From: Ascoidea asiatica
Lineage: Eukaryota; Ascomycota; Saccharomycetes; Ascoideales; Ascoideaceae
Length of the DNA stretch: 64,000 nucleotides
Direction of reading: 5' to 3'
Assembly (NCBI GenBank): GCA_001600695.1
Contig: BCKQ01000001.1
Location: 623,916 to 687,915, forward strand
The translations under genes were made by a program, and so were the position numbers. Position 1 is the first letter of the stretch. Every line of letters begins with the position of its first letter. Positions 1 to 10,428 of the stretch are shown piece by piece. The notes beneath the pieces are model-generated. The model saw only the letters and a list, made by a program, of their open reading frames with translations, was not told the DNA's origin and ran no database searches.

Positions 1-2447
1 AGTTGAACTAATCCTTGAAATTTTTTTTTTTGTTGATTAGATAATTTGCTAGACTCTTGAATAGTTTCTAAAGAAAATTTCTTTAGGTAGTCTTTAGGAC
101 CAGTAGTATTATCTTCAGGTGTTGAAAAACTGTCAGAGCTTTCTCCTTCAGTTCGGTCCGAATATGCATCTTCACTTTCAGAATCAGGATATTCAAAATT
201 GGATTCTTTGTAGTCAATTCTCATTTCTTCTTTCTCGTATCTTAGTCTACGTTTTCGCGGAGATTTTTTATGAGTCCCATTTAAAAAGTATTTCGACTTT
301 ACTGACTTGCCTTCATCGTCTGATATAGCGGTAAACCCTTGATCATCACTCCAATCAGAAGGTTTGATTGTCAATTTATCATCAATAAACTTATCAACAT
401 TTTCCTTCGTATAATTTTCTTTAGCACCCCAGTAGTTATTACAGTCAAAATAATCAATGAAAGATGATCTTAGTAAAAAATTCTTTAAATTTTTATTCAA
501 TACAGCATGATATAAATCCCATTGAGAAGAAGAAAGTGATGAATAAACAATATATTCTCTTTTTGGAGGCAAATGTTTGGTTACAGTTTTTTTTAAACGT
601 CTTAATAAAAAAGGTTTTAAAATAGCATGCAAATTTGTAATTAAACCTTTCTGAATTTCTGCATTAATCATTTCAGAATTTTCATCTTTTGAAGAATTAT
701 CAAAACTTGAAAAATCAAACCATTGTTGAAATAATTCTAAATCATGAAAAATGTGAGGTAATATAAAATTTAATAAGGACCATAATTCATTTAAATTATT
801 TTGCAAAGGAGTACCAGTTAATAATAATCTATTTTCAGTTTTTAATTTTTTTAATTCAGTTATTAATTTACAATTGGCATTTTTTAATCGATGACCTTCG
901 TCAACAACTAAATATTTCCATTTCATTTTATTGAGAAAAGCTTTATCGTTAATTATGGTTTCATAACTTGTTAAGAGAACTGAAATTTTACGACTTTTTA
1001 ATAAATGAAATTTTTTTTTTCTGAGAATTACTCTTTCTTCTTTTGTTCCAAGATATTTCAAAATTGGTATATCAGGTGTAAATCTTTGAAATTCATTTGC
1101 CCAATTTCCTACTGTAGATAATGGCCCAACAACTAAAAATGGACCTTTATTACCATCTTCATAAAGATAAGCTAGTAAAGAAATAGTTTGAATTGTTTTA
1201 CCAAGACCCATCTCATCAGCTAATATACCATTTAAACCTTGTTGATATAAAGCTATTAACCATGCCATACCATCAATTTGATAATCTCTTAAAGTTGCAC
1301 CACTTAATATTTTGGGTTGTTCAGTTATTCTATTAACTTTAACTTCAAGTGCTCTAGCTTTTTTTGGTGCAACATCTTTTTTTTCTTCCTTTTCCTCTTT
1401 TTCTTTTTTCTCAGTCATTAATGTTAATAAATCTTTTTTCTTTTGAACAGTTTTTCTAGGTCTTAATCTAGAAGATCTAGAGATGGATGCAGAATTGACA
1501 GGAATATCATCATCATCTGATTCAATCAATGTAAATTCTTCCGAATCGAAATCCTCTTGCATTTTAGTTTTTTTGGAATCTTTATTTATATCAGTACTTT
1601 CATCTTTAGGTTCTTCTTTACCATTTTCCTTGACTTTATCCTCGTTAACTTCATCATCTAAATCTTTAGGTTGATTTACAGCTTGTTCAGTAGCCTGTTC
1701 AAGTAAAGAAGAAGAAATACTTTCTACATATTCTTTTGATAAAGCAATTAATCTTTGAACTCTTTCCAATTTTTGTTGATCAGTCAATTCATTGAATTTT
1801 TCTTGTTCTTCAGTTACAACATCATCTCCTAGTAATCTATTTACTCTAGAATCTTCTTCATTATCAGAATTGTCATCGTCTTCACTGTCAGTATCATCTT
1901 GTTGATTTTTTTTACCTTTTTTACCTTTCTTATTTTTTGCAGATTTCTTTCTATTATTTCTTTTACCTTTTGTTAGTTTTTGCTTTTTAACATTCCTTCT
2001 ACTGTTAGATTTAGAAACTTTTCGTTTCCGTTTTGAATTTCCTAAATCTAAATCTGAATCTGAATCTGAATCTGAATCTGAATCTGAATCTGAGTCCGAC
2101 TCTGAGTCTGAATTGGAATCAGAATCTGATGAGTTTTCATTATCTGAAATATGAAAATCTGCACTTCGACCATCATCTGATTCCTCAGCAGATTGTTGCT
2201 CTTCGGAACTACTAGATTCATATAAACCAGGAGGAACAGTTGAATCGTTATAATCAACTTTTTTTTGTCTTGATCTTAAAGTCCTTCTCGAATCATCTTT
2301 TTCATCTTCTGATTCTGAATTATCAGAAATCTCGTTAGTTAAATCTATAGTTGGAATAAGTTCAGATGAATCGTGTTGTAGCTGAATAGATTTTCCTCTC
2401 AGAGAAGAAGATCTTACACTTCTTAATGTTCTTGTTCTAGCTGTCAT
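1..2447 (-). CDS. IRC5: SNF2-family chromatin remodelling ATPase, Irc5/LSH-like (3' part outside window)
   Basis: The gene starts at 2447 and runs off the left edge, leaving about 815 residues in the window. The first ~370 residues are acidic and Ser-rich, with an (SD)n run near residues 105-135 and basic stretches typical of a nuclear protein. The first helicase lobe follows: motif I ADEMGLGKT near residue 410, the DEGH box with Asp at 516, and LLLTGTPLQNN near 540. Next come LKPFLLRRLKK and PPKREY, which match the Irc5/HELLS (LSH) branch better than Snf2, Isw1 or Chd1 as I remember them. The second lobe (motifs IV-VI) would lie beyond the window. Irc5 is a nuclear DNA-dependent ATPase linked to cohesin loading and recombination control; that role is family knowledge. 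The gene is divergent from RSC8 and shares a 617-bp promoter with ACGCGT and CACGTG sites. Confidence 0.85.
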   Translation of the reverse strand, partial: MTARTRTLRSVRSSSLRGKSIQLQHDSSELIPTIDLTNEISDNSESEDEKDDSRRTLRSRQKKVDYNDSTVPPGLYESSSSEEQQSAEESDDGRSADFHISDNENSSDSDSNSDSESDSDSDSDSDSDSDSDLDLGNSKRKRKVSKSNSRRNVKKQKLTKGKRNNRKKSAKNKKGKKGKKNQQDDTDSEDDDNSDNEEDSRVNRLLGDDVVTEEQEKFNELTDQQKLERVQRLIALSKEYVESISSSLLEQATEQAVNQPKDLDDEVNEDKVKENGKEEPKDESTDINKDSKKTKMQEDFDSEEFTLIESDDDDIPVNSASISRSSRLRPRKTVQKKKDLLTLMTEKKEKEEKEEKKDVAPKKARALEVKVNRITEQPKILSGATLRDYQIDGMAWLIALYQQGLNGILADEMGLGKTIQTISLLAYLYEDGNKGPFLVVGPLSTVGNWANEFQRFTPDIPILKYLGTKEERVILRKKKFHLLKSRKISVLLTSYETIINDKAFLNKMKWKYLVVDEGHRLKNANCKLITELKKLKTENRLLLTGTPLQNNLNELWSLLNFILPHIFHDLELFQQWFDFSSFDNSSKDENSEMINAEIQKGLITNLHAILKPFLLRRLKKTVTKHLPPKREYIVYSSLSSSQWDLYHAVLNKNLKNFLLRSSFIDYFDCNNYWGAKENYTKENVDKFIDDKLTIKPSDWSDDQGFTAISDDEGKSVKSKYFLNGTHKKSPRKRRLRYEKEEMRIDYKESNFEYPDSESEDAYSDRTEGESSDSFSTPEDNTTGPKDYLKKFSLETIQESSKLSNQQKKKFQGLVQ

Positions 2448-3064
2448 TTGAGTACATATTCTTGACAAACTTGCTAAATTTGAATGAAAAAAAAAAAAAA
2501 TAAAAAAGAAAGAGAAACTTTTAAATTATTGGTAAATATATTTTTCAATAATTTACTAAATACTATGATATACTCAAATATATATTTTTCAAAAGTAAAA
2601 AAGAAAAGTTAATATTTTCTGGTTTTCCAATCTATTACAAGTAATCTAACCACACAAGTCATCTCTATGTTCCATTTTCTTTAGATATATTTCGGGTTGT
2701 ATTACGATCAATCCAACAAGTAACAATAACCTAAAGTGAAATTTACCATTTACTACAAGGATGAAAATGGAATTAGTGACATAACAAACAAAAACAAAAC
2801 GAGAAAAAAAAGTAAAAACGCGAATAGAATTCACGCGTCTGTCACGTGGACACGGTCATATGACTAGTTTTGGTTTTTGTTGTTTTTTTTTGGGTTCGTT
2901 TCAATTATTGTAAACTATGGTAAAGTATGTGAGGTTTAAAATATCAATAGAAGTTCTGCTAATTAGTGTGTTTTGGTTTCGTGGTTTAATAAGAAATAAA
3001 GTGGAAAACTGTAACAAGAAAAATAAAGAAGAAGACGTCTTTTATTTTTCAATTTAGCTGAGCA
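2448..3064. promoter_or_regulatory. Divergent promoter between IRC5-like gene and RSC8
   Basis: The two start codons face away from each other across 617 bp. An ACGCGT (MCB-type) hexamer lies at 2833-2838 and a CACGTG (Cbf1-type) site at 2843-2848, only four bases apart and nearly midway. The rest is A+T-rich with poly(dA/dT) tracts near 2487-2512 and 2882-2890. Cell-cycle control through the MCB-like site is inference. Confidence 0.6.
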
Positions 3065-5443
3065 ATGTCAACACCAGAAAAGAATATTGGTCAAGAAGAT
3101 AATGACACACCTGTAAATTCACTCTCAGAAAATCCATTGGTTATAGAAGATCAGATTTCAAAAAGTGAAGATAATAAATCTGAGATTGATTCAAAAATAA
3201 CAAATGAAGAAGATCAAGATAAAGATGAAATTCTAGATGAAAAGGATGTTAGTATGAACGATGTATCTGAACCAGCAGAAGCAGTGGTTGATAATAATGA
3301 AATCATAGATTCAAATAATGATAATGCTCAAGATGAAGAACTTGAGAAAATGGATAATGAAGTTGAAGAAAACATAGATGAAAGTCTAGAAGAAAGTGAT
3401 GATGATATGGGTCCTAAATTATTAGAAGTTAGATTATCAAATGAACAACAATTGGCAGAAGAAAGGGCAAAATTATATCTTGCTAAACAAACCTATCCAG
3501 TAATAATTCCATCATTTTCATCATGGTTTAATATGAATGAGATTAACGATATTGAAAAAAAAGCATTACCAGAATTTTTTACAGAAAATTCAAGATTTAA
3601 AAGTCCAAAAGTTTATAAAGATTATAGAGATTTTATGATTAATGTATTTAGAATCAATCCAATTGAATATTTAACATTTACAGCAATTAGAAGAAATTTG
3701 GCAGGTGATGTTGGTTCTCTTTATAGAGTTTATAATTTCTTATCAAAATGGGGTCTTATTAATTATCAAATTGATCCAAGAACAAAACCATTTATTTATA
3801 CTCCTCAATATACTGGACATTTTCAAATTTGTTTGGATACTCCAGAAGGAATTCAACCATATATTCCACAGGATATTAGAAAAAAACTTTCAAAATCTAG
3901 ATTTAAATTAAAATCAAAGTTGAAATCAAAGAGTGCTAATAATTCTAAAATAACGAAAAAATCGCGTTCAATTCGTATTCAAGAAAGTGATAATGAAAAT
4001 AATGAAGATGACGTAGATTTTGATAACGATGATGATAATGAAAGTACATCAAGTTCAATCACTGAAGATTTGGGAATTCCACTAAACTTAGAAATCCGAA
4101 GAAATATTTATGATTCTGTTCAAAATGCAATATTTACAGATGATTCTTCTTTACAGACATCTCATAATACTAATAATAATAATATCAATAATAATAGTCA
4201 TAATAATATTAATAATAAAAAGAAAAATAATGATTTTTTGAAAAAAGCATATATATGTAATATTTGTGGTAATAATTCAACAGAAATTAGATATCATTCA
4301 TTAAAAAATCCATCATCATTATTATTATGTAAATCATGTTTTAAACAAGGATTTTTTCCACAAAATTTCACATCTTCAGATTTTATTGAAATCAGTAATG
4401 ATAATAAAATTGATAATAATAAAAGTGATAAAAATTTTGAATCTTGGAATGAAAATGAAATTTTATTATTATTAGAAGGAATTGAAATTTTTAATGATGA
4501 TTGGAATAAAATTGCAGATCATGTTGGTACAAGAAATAAAGTTCAATGTTTAGAAAAATTTATTAAATTACCAATTGAAGATAGATATCTATATAAAGTT
4601 ATGGATGATAATGATAATGATACTATCATTAGTAATAGTAATATAGGTAAAAATAAAGAAAATAATAATAAAATTGAAAATGAAGAAACTAAAAATAAAA
4701 AACAAATTGAAAAAAATGAAAATGCAATGATTGATGTTATAAAATTTTTAAGTAAAAATATCAAAAATGAATTACCGAAAAAAATTAATGAAAATAATGA
4801 AAATAATGATATAAGTAAAAAGTTTTCAGATTTATTGAAAATTAATTCCGAAAATGAAAAATTCAAAGAAGATAAAAAATCATTGAATACATTGATTCAA
4901 TTAGTTGAATTATCACTTAAAAAAGTTGAATTGAAATTAAATAATTTAACAAATATTGAAAAAAATTTAATAATTGAAAAAAATTTTATTGAATTAGAGA
5001 AAAAAAAAATATTATTAGATAGAATTGGATTAAGAAAACAAACATTATTAGTTAAAGATAAAATGATAAATGCAACAAAATTAATGTCTATGAATTTAAT
5101 GGAAAATAATAATAATCAAGAAAATAATAAAAAAAGTAATAATAATTTCCAAGAAGCTAAAGATATAATGGAAGAAGCAATAAAAGAATCTAAGAAGCCA
5201 ATTAGAGTTTTCATGATTGATAAAAGTAAAAAAAAAAGTAACGAAAATAGTTTAGAAGATGATAAAATAATCATGGATAATAGTGAAATCAATAAAGGAG
5301 AAAATGAAGAAGATTTTATTATGGATGATGGAGATAATGATAGTAATTCAAATACTCCAGAACCAAACTCTAATATTTCTTCAAATGAAATCATGCCATT
5401 ATCTTTAGAAGAAGAAAAAGTATATCAACCTTGGAAAGGTTAA
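3065..5443 (+). CDS. RSC8: Rsc8/Swi3-family subunit of the RSC chromatin remodelling complex
   Basis: The 792-residue protein has the full Rsc8/Swi3 domain order. An acidic Asn/Asp/Glu-rich N-terminus covers residues 1-140. A SWIRM domain at about 145-255 starts at YPVIIPSFSSWF and contains INYQIDPRTKP. A ZZ-type zinc finger at about 396-445 has CNICG and a later CKSCF pair. A SANT domain at about 460-508 holds SWNENEILLLLEGIEIF. A C-terminal coiled coil lies at about 605-690. The protein ends in VYQPWKG, matching the VYKPWSL tail of S. cerevisiae Rsc8, and TGHFQICLDTPEG after the SWIRM domain is also Rsc8-like. These two points favour Rsc8 over Swi3. At 792 residues it is longer than the yeast protein (557), because of Asn/Asp-rich spacers. 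RSC is the essential nuclear nucleosome remodeller in which Rsc8 acts as a dimeric scaffold (family knowledge). Confidence 0.92.
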   Translation: MSTPEKNIGQEDNDTPVNSLSENPLVIEDQISKSEDNKSEIDSKITNEEDQDKDEILDEKDVSMNDVSEPAEAVVDNNEIIDSNNDNAQDEELEKMDNEVEENIDESLEESDDDMGPKLLEVRLSNEQQLAEERAKLYLAKQTYPVIIPSFSSWFNMNEINDIEKKALPEFFTENSRFKSPKVYKDYRDFMINVFRINPIEYLTFTAIRRNLAGDVGSLYRVYNFLSKWGLINYQIDPRTKPFIYTPQYTGHFQICLDTPEGIQPYIPQDIRKKLSKSRFKLKSKLKSKSANNSKITKKSRSIRIQESDNENNEDDVDFDNDDDNESTSSSITEDLGIPLNLEIRRNIYDSVQNAIFTDDSSLQTSHNTNNNNINNNSHNNINNKKKNNDFLKKAYICNICGNNSTEIRYHSLKNPSSLLLCKSCFKQGFFPQNFTSSDFIEISNDNKIDNNKSDKNFESWNENEILLLLEGIEIFNDDWNKIADHVGTRNKVQCLEKFIKLPIEDRYLYKVMDDNDNDTIISNSNIGKNKENNNKIENEETKNKKQIEKNENAMIDVIKFLSKNIKNELPKKINENNENNDISKKFSDLLKINSENEKFKEDKKSLNTLIQLVELSLKKVELKLNNLTNIEKNLIIEKNFIELEKKKILLDRIGLRKQTLLVKDKMINATKLMSMNLMENNNNQENNKKSNNNFQEAKDIMEEAIKESKKPIRVFMIDKSKKKSNENSLEDDKIIMDNSEINKGENEEDFIMDDGDNDSNSNTPEPNSNISSNEIMPLSLEEEKVYQPWKG

Positions 5444-6949
5444 TTTCTTTCTCTCAGTTTTTTCTGGTAGATTTTTTCTTTTCTTTCATTGTAATTTTGT
5501 AATTCTGTAATTTTGTTATTTTGTTATGTTCTTTTTTTCTTATATTTTTTTATAAATTGTGTTCTTACTTTCTTTGAACATCTTAAAAGGTTTCTCAAAG
5601 CTTTTAGTCTCTTTTATTTCCTTTCAACCCTTTCTTTCAAGTTCATGTATAGTGTGTATTAATTTATTATATTACTACTGAATATAATCTTTCAGTTTCA
5701 TATAAGAAATAAATATAATTTTTTTGTTTAATTCCAACCTTTTTCTTTTTTTTTCACTAAGATTGAGTCAAAACTATTGAGTAGAAAACGAGACCCAAGG
5801 TAATGGCGTGAGCCACATATATGGATTTATGGTGGAGATACGTACCAACAGGCAATTGTAGAAATGATTGAGATAAGATAAGAACCTCTTAAAGTGACTC
5901 TACGAATATTCTGGTAATAAACAGGTGTGTTGAGTTACATACTGTAGCCTAAAGTCAGAATTTCTAAAATTTATTTTGTCTAAGAACAATTCTGTTTCGA
6001 GAAATTTAGCTTAAAAAGTTTAGATATAAAGGATTTGATAGGTAATATTTAGGAGATAACAAATAAGGTTACATTAGTACTACGGTAGAACTTGTAGTTA
6101 AACATTGGCGAGATAACAATATTTTGAATATAATAAATGAATTTGATCCCTTAATAGTGAGAAAATAATTGGGTCATTGGAAACTCGAACTAGGTAAAGA
6201 AGATGAGATCTAATCAACGATAAATCAAAAATCAGCAGTGATTTCAGGTTCAAATTGTTTAAATTGGCGAAACTGCACTTTTTGGAGCTGAGAATATTTG
6301 GTAAGCAAACAGAGCGAGTGCAGTAGCGTTTGCAGCGTTAATAAACCACTCTCGCTTCAAATCTCAAATCTTTTCAAATCTTTGTCCTTTGTTTGACAGG
6401 CAATTTTGAATGGGCTTCAAATTATCGACGAACGCATAATCCACTTCCAATCCACTTCCAATTCACTTCTCAGTTACTATGGAATTGTATGGATTCTGAT
6501 CTGCTGGGTATTTCACTCAATTTCAGCTTCGTCTGGTTATAACAATATCATTATATATCAATAACTTGATATATATTAATATATTAATCAGTTTGTTTAT
6601 TTGTTTGTTTGTTTGTTTGAATCTTGTTTTGCTGTTGATTATTTCCCTAGAAAAGAAGTAAATAATCTGCCTTTAATTCATCAATAATTATAACAGTTAT
6701 TTTAATTATTTCGATTAATTCTTGTTTCTGACTGAAATATGCTCAGTTTTTGGTTATATTAACAGTTACAATCATTAAATTAAACTATAGCTTATATTAC
6801 ATTCCACAAAACTTTCAGGAATTATTCTTTTATCCTTGAATTTTAATATATATAAAAATATATAATTCAAAGTCAAATTATAGATAATAAATTGTAAATA
6901 CAATAATCAAGAAATAATTATATAATAAAAATAAAATTAAGAAATAAAA
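5444..6949. other. Intergenic region upstream of the CRP1/MDG1-like gene
   Basis: About 1.5 kb lies between RSC8 and the next gene on the same strand. The first 300 bases are T-rich 3' flank. A TTTG repeat occupies about 6592-6620. The segment 6290-6360 is slightly richer in G+C. I saw no tRNA, snoRNA or conserved reading frame here. Confidence 0.6.
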
Positions 6950-8601
6950 ATGACTTCTGCAGAAACAACTTCTTTTTTATTTGAATGGTATGTCATGTTT
7001 TTAATTCATTTTAATTTAATCAATAATATACCTTTTGAGTTATTTATTATATATATATTTTTTATATTATTAACCGCCGATACATTTTTACTAACATTAA
7101 ATATAATTTTTTTTTTTAAAAATAAATCAGGCCTGATTTAAATTCAGATTCTGTTATAGTTACTGGAACTTTTGATAATTGGTCAAAATCTATTTTTTTA
7201 GAAAAAGATTTAATTTCAAATTCTTTTAAAATCAAAATTGATAATTTAAATTTAAATGAAAAAATTTTATTCAAATTTATTATAATTCAAAATAATAATG
7301 AAATTTGGTTAGTTAATTCTTCTTTTAAAATTGAAAGGGATGAATATGGTAATGAAAATAATGTTTTATATCCATCTGATTTATTATCTTATAAAGAAAA
7401 ACATCAACCAAATAATATTAATAATACAAATCTGAATTCAAGTGTTAATTTATTTGAAGAAGATTGTACTAATTCTTCTGCAACTTCAACTAATAATGAA
7501 ACTATTAATGAACTTTCAATTCATGATTTAAAAGATATAATTAAAACTGATGATTCTAATCAATTAAATTCTCCAGAAGATTCAACTCAAATTTCTGTTG
7601 AAACAATTAAAAAAGATACAACCATTGAAAATAATGATAAAATTACTGAAAAAGATATTAATGAATCAAATCAAACTAAAGATTTAAAAATTAATCCTTC
7701 AATTCCATCTCAACCTCAATCTCCATCTCACCCACAATCTCAATCTAATGTTACGGATTCTGTTTTAATTGATTATATTAATGAAAAAATTGATAATTTA
7801 GATAATAGTAATTCGAATTTATCAAAAATTCCAACCACTACAACTACAACTATTACTACAAATAGAAATGAAAAATCAACTTTAAATTCAATTGATTTAA
7901 ATCATTCAACTTCAATTAATTTAAATCAAAATGATGATAAAACTTTTGATTCAGAGTCTGAAATTGATAATGATAATGATAATGAAAATGATGATAAAAT
8001 CAATAGCATTAATAATAAATCTAATTCTTCTCAATATCCTGAATCTCAAAATCAATTAAAAAAAATTTATTCTCCTGCTAAATCTCAATCACTGACTACA
8101 TCTAACTCCAAATCTAACTCGAACTCTAAAGCTCAGTCAAAACTTAATTTTAAACCTAAACCTAAAATTGAATCTGAAAATGATCAACAATCTTCTCCTT
8201 CTCCTAAAAATCTTTCACCACCAATTCAAAGTCCAAAATCTGATACTGAAAGTAGTGCTTTTACAAATATATCTTTACCTGATAATGAAGGTGATATTAA
8301 AGAAAGTGATAATGGTTTAAATCATATTGCAGGTAATTTAAATAATAATGAAATTGGTATGAAAAGCTTACATTTAGATGATTTAGAATCAAATGCAAGT
8401 TTTAAAAGTATTAGTGATGATGATTCTGATTTATTTCAAAGTACTCATGATACTTTAACAATTAATGATCCTTCAACTCCAACAATAAGACCAACAACTA
8501 ATACAACTTTAAATCATACTCCAAATTTAGATTGTGTTACTTCTTTTAATCATCATCATAATTCTTCTATTTTTTCAAAATTTAGAAAATTTTTTAGATA
8601 A
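6950..8601 (+). CDS. CRP1: Glycogen-binding-domain (CBM48) protein, Crp1/Mdg1-like, with one intron
   Basis: Exon 1 is 6950-6987 (38 nt) and exon 2 is 7131-8601. The join falls inside a TGG codon and gives FEWPDLNSDSVIVTGTFDNW, a 502-residue product. Splice signals are GTATGT at 6988, TACTAAC at 7089-7095 and TCAG ending at 7130. Residues ~9-85 form a CBM48/AMPK-beta-type domain with the TGTFDNW motif, then ILFKFIII and NEIWLVNSSFKIERD. S. cerevisiae Crp1 and Mdg1 begin the same way (FSWPAG, ILTGTFDDW). The rest is disordered, rich in Asn, Ser, Asp and Pro, ending in a basic KFRKFF. Crp1 was described as a cruciform-DNA-binding protein and Mdg1 as a pheromone-signalling suppressor; which one this represents cannot be told. 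Exon 2 has no in-frame ATG for 1.2 kb, so a simple ORF scan misses the gene. Confidence 0.87.
6988..7130 (+). other. Spliceosomal intron of the CRP1/MDG1-like gene
   Basis: The intron is 143 nt, with a 5' GTATGT, a perfect TACTAAC branch point at 7089-7095, a downstream T-run and a 3' TCAG. Removing it restores a continuous frame through the CBM48 domain. Unspliced, the frame stops at 7141. Confidence 0.92.
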
Positions 8602-9268
8602 TTTATAAAATTCTTTAGATTTTTAATATAATCTTTAGTTAATTTCTAAACTTTCTTTCTACCTTTTTTGTTTTTGAATCATTCTTTTCTCTCTTTGATT
8701 ATTTATTGTATTTTCTTTTCCATTTTTTAAATAATTTTATATGGATTTGGGTTTTAGGTAACCTTCATAATTTTCCTATTTTAAATTAAATTTTAAACTA
8801 AGTTGTAATCGATTTTATTTCGTGTTCTACTATTTAACAAAAATAATGTGATTGCTAGGAATGGTGGGCGGTGGTAATTTTTTTTTTTTTGGCTTAATTT
8901 ACATATATACACACATATATATTACTTTTTTTTTTTCAACTAAATCTCATGGAAAACATCTTCATTCTTGATTTTTTTTTCATCTATTTTTCTCAAATCT
9001 CTCATTTTGATGAATTTAGGTCATGTTTCTAAGGTTATTTCTATTTCTTTTATTTCAATCAATCAAAGATCTCTGTTTTTTCAAGCCTTGAAGCTCTCCT
9101 TTATTTGAATAAAAGCTTGTTTTTTTTTGTTTTCTATGTTTTTCTTATAATGGTTGATCTATTACTACATTTTACTTATTAATAATATATAATAATTTTT
9201 TAAATATAATTGATTAATTGATATATTTTGCCTAAAGATTGTAAGAATAATATATTATTAATATATAC
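8602..9268. other. Convergent intergenic region, CRP1/MDG1-like gene and EMC5 3' ends
   Basis: This 667-bp stretch separates two genes that end towards each other. It holds T-rich tracts (for example 8879-8891 and 8925-8937) that probably act in 3'-end formation. No gene is visible. Confidence 0.55.
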
Positions 9269-9787
9269 TTAGTTTTTTTCTTTATTTGATTCTTCTATAA
9301 CCCAATCATTATATTCTTTTCTTCTTGCTAATATATCTATAAAAGCAGGTCTTGCTTCAAGTTCTTCAAATGGACATATACCAATTAATTCATCTTCAAT
9401 ACAAGCTTTTCTCATTTTAATTGGTTTAAAAAATTCGGAATTTTCTTGACTATTAATTAATTTAAATTCATCATCATCTAATAAAGATAATTTAGGTTCC
9501 ACTAAACTTGAACAAAAAGCACCAATTGTAAAAAAAACTAATCCAACTATTGCTTCAATTTTAATCTTTTAAAAAAATAAATAAAAATAAAAACTTTGTT
9601 AATTCTAATTTCTTCTTATTAATATTTCTTATTGTTGTTCTTATTTCATACTTACATCTAGTGGTAAATCTATATTTGAATTTGAATGTATTTGTTTAAA
9701 ATATTGAGTAAATTCATAAGATGAAAATCCTGAATGTATTAGACAAAAAGTACCTAAAGTATAACATATTATTGAAGCAAATCCCAT
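9269..9787 (-). CDS. EMC5: ER membrane protein complex subunit 5, two exons
   Basis: Exon 1 is 9787-9656 (44 residues) and exon 2 is 9565-9269 (98 residues), giving 142 residues against 141 in S. cerevisiae Emc5. Exon 1 encodes a first membrane helix followed by LIHSGFSSYEF, which matches the FHSGFSSYEF of yeast Emc5. Exon 2 begins IKIEAIVGLVFFTIGAF, the second membrane helix. The cytosolic tail then has the family's order: a basic segment, a DELIG motif (DNLIG in yeast Emc5), RPAFIDI, an RRK cluster and a Trp near the end. EMC inserts and folds membrane proteins in the ER (family knowledge). Exon 2 alone has only an internal ATG, so the first helix would be lost without the splice. Confidence 0.9.
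9566..9655 (-). other. Spliceosomal intron of EMC5
   Basis: The 90-nt intron starts GTAAGT (9655) and ends AAAAG (9566). It splices in phase 0 between Asp44 and Ile45. The best branch candidate is GAATTAACA, which departs from TACTAAC. A long T-rich tract precedes the acceptor. Confidence 0.85.
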
Positions 9788-10428
9788 CTTTATTCTTTAT
9801 TTCTTTAAATTGTTATCCTAAATATTTTTTGAAATACATAACTTATAAGTTGTTTATTACTTTGCTTAATTTGATTACATTTTCAATATTAATTCAAGAA
9901 ATAAATTCAAGTTTTCTGATAAAAAGAACTTAACTATCAAAAACGGTAAAATAAACCTTTTAAAACTAGGATATTTTATGGTATATATTAAAATATAATA
10001 AAATTAACCATGTGTATTATTATATAAGCCCCCTGTTTCAATAGGAATATAAATAATATTTGAATAAATATTAACAAAGCTCCAACTGAGGTTAAATATG
10101 GTTTAAATGTGAAGTATGTCAAAGATTAATAATATTAACTGTAATGATAATAATTATTAGTTATTTACAACTTATTTAATATTTTAAAATTTTTTTATTT
10201 TCTATAATTATATACGTTTATCTATAAAGTTTTGATTTTTTAAATTTATATAAGTGATTATTTTGTGATTATTTTGTTGTTATAAGAATTAGCAAATAAG
10301 TAAGTAAGTAAATAAATAAATAATATAATTAGCAAATTAAATATTAGTCAATAAATACATTAAACAAAATAGAAATGAAAATTTTCAAATTTTTTAATTT
10401 ATTTATAAATTTTTTGCTTTTTTTAAAA
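9788..10428. promoter_or_regulatory. EMC5 upstream region and ACH1 3' flank
   Basis: This 641-bp region lies between the EMC5 start and the ACH1 stop, both on the minus strand. It is extremely A+T-rich, with short TAAA/TAAG repeats near 10296-10320. No gene or RNA is recognisable. Confidence 0.5.

Noticed and set aside
2843-2848. GTCACGTG as a Saccharomyces centromere CDEI element
   Set aside because: No CDEII/CDEIII follows, and the site lies in a normal divergent promoter.
3065-5443. SWI/SNF subunit Swi3 instead of Rsc8
   Set aside because: The VYQPWKG C-terminus and the TGHFQICLDTPEG segment match Rsc8, although the acidic N-terminus alone would also fit Swi3.
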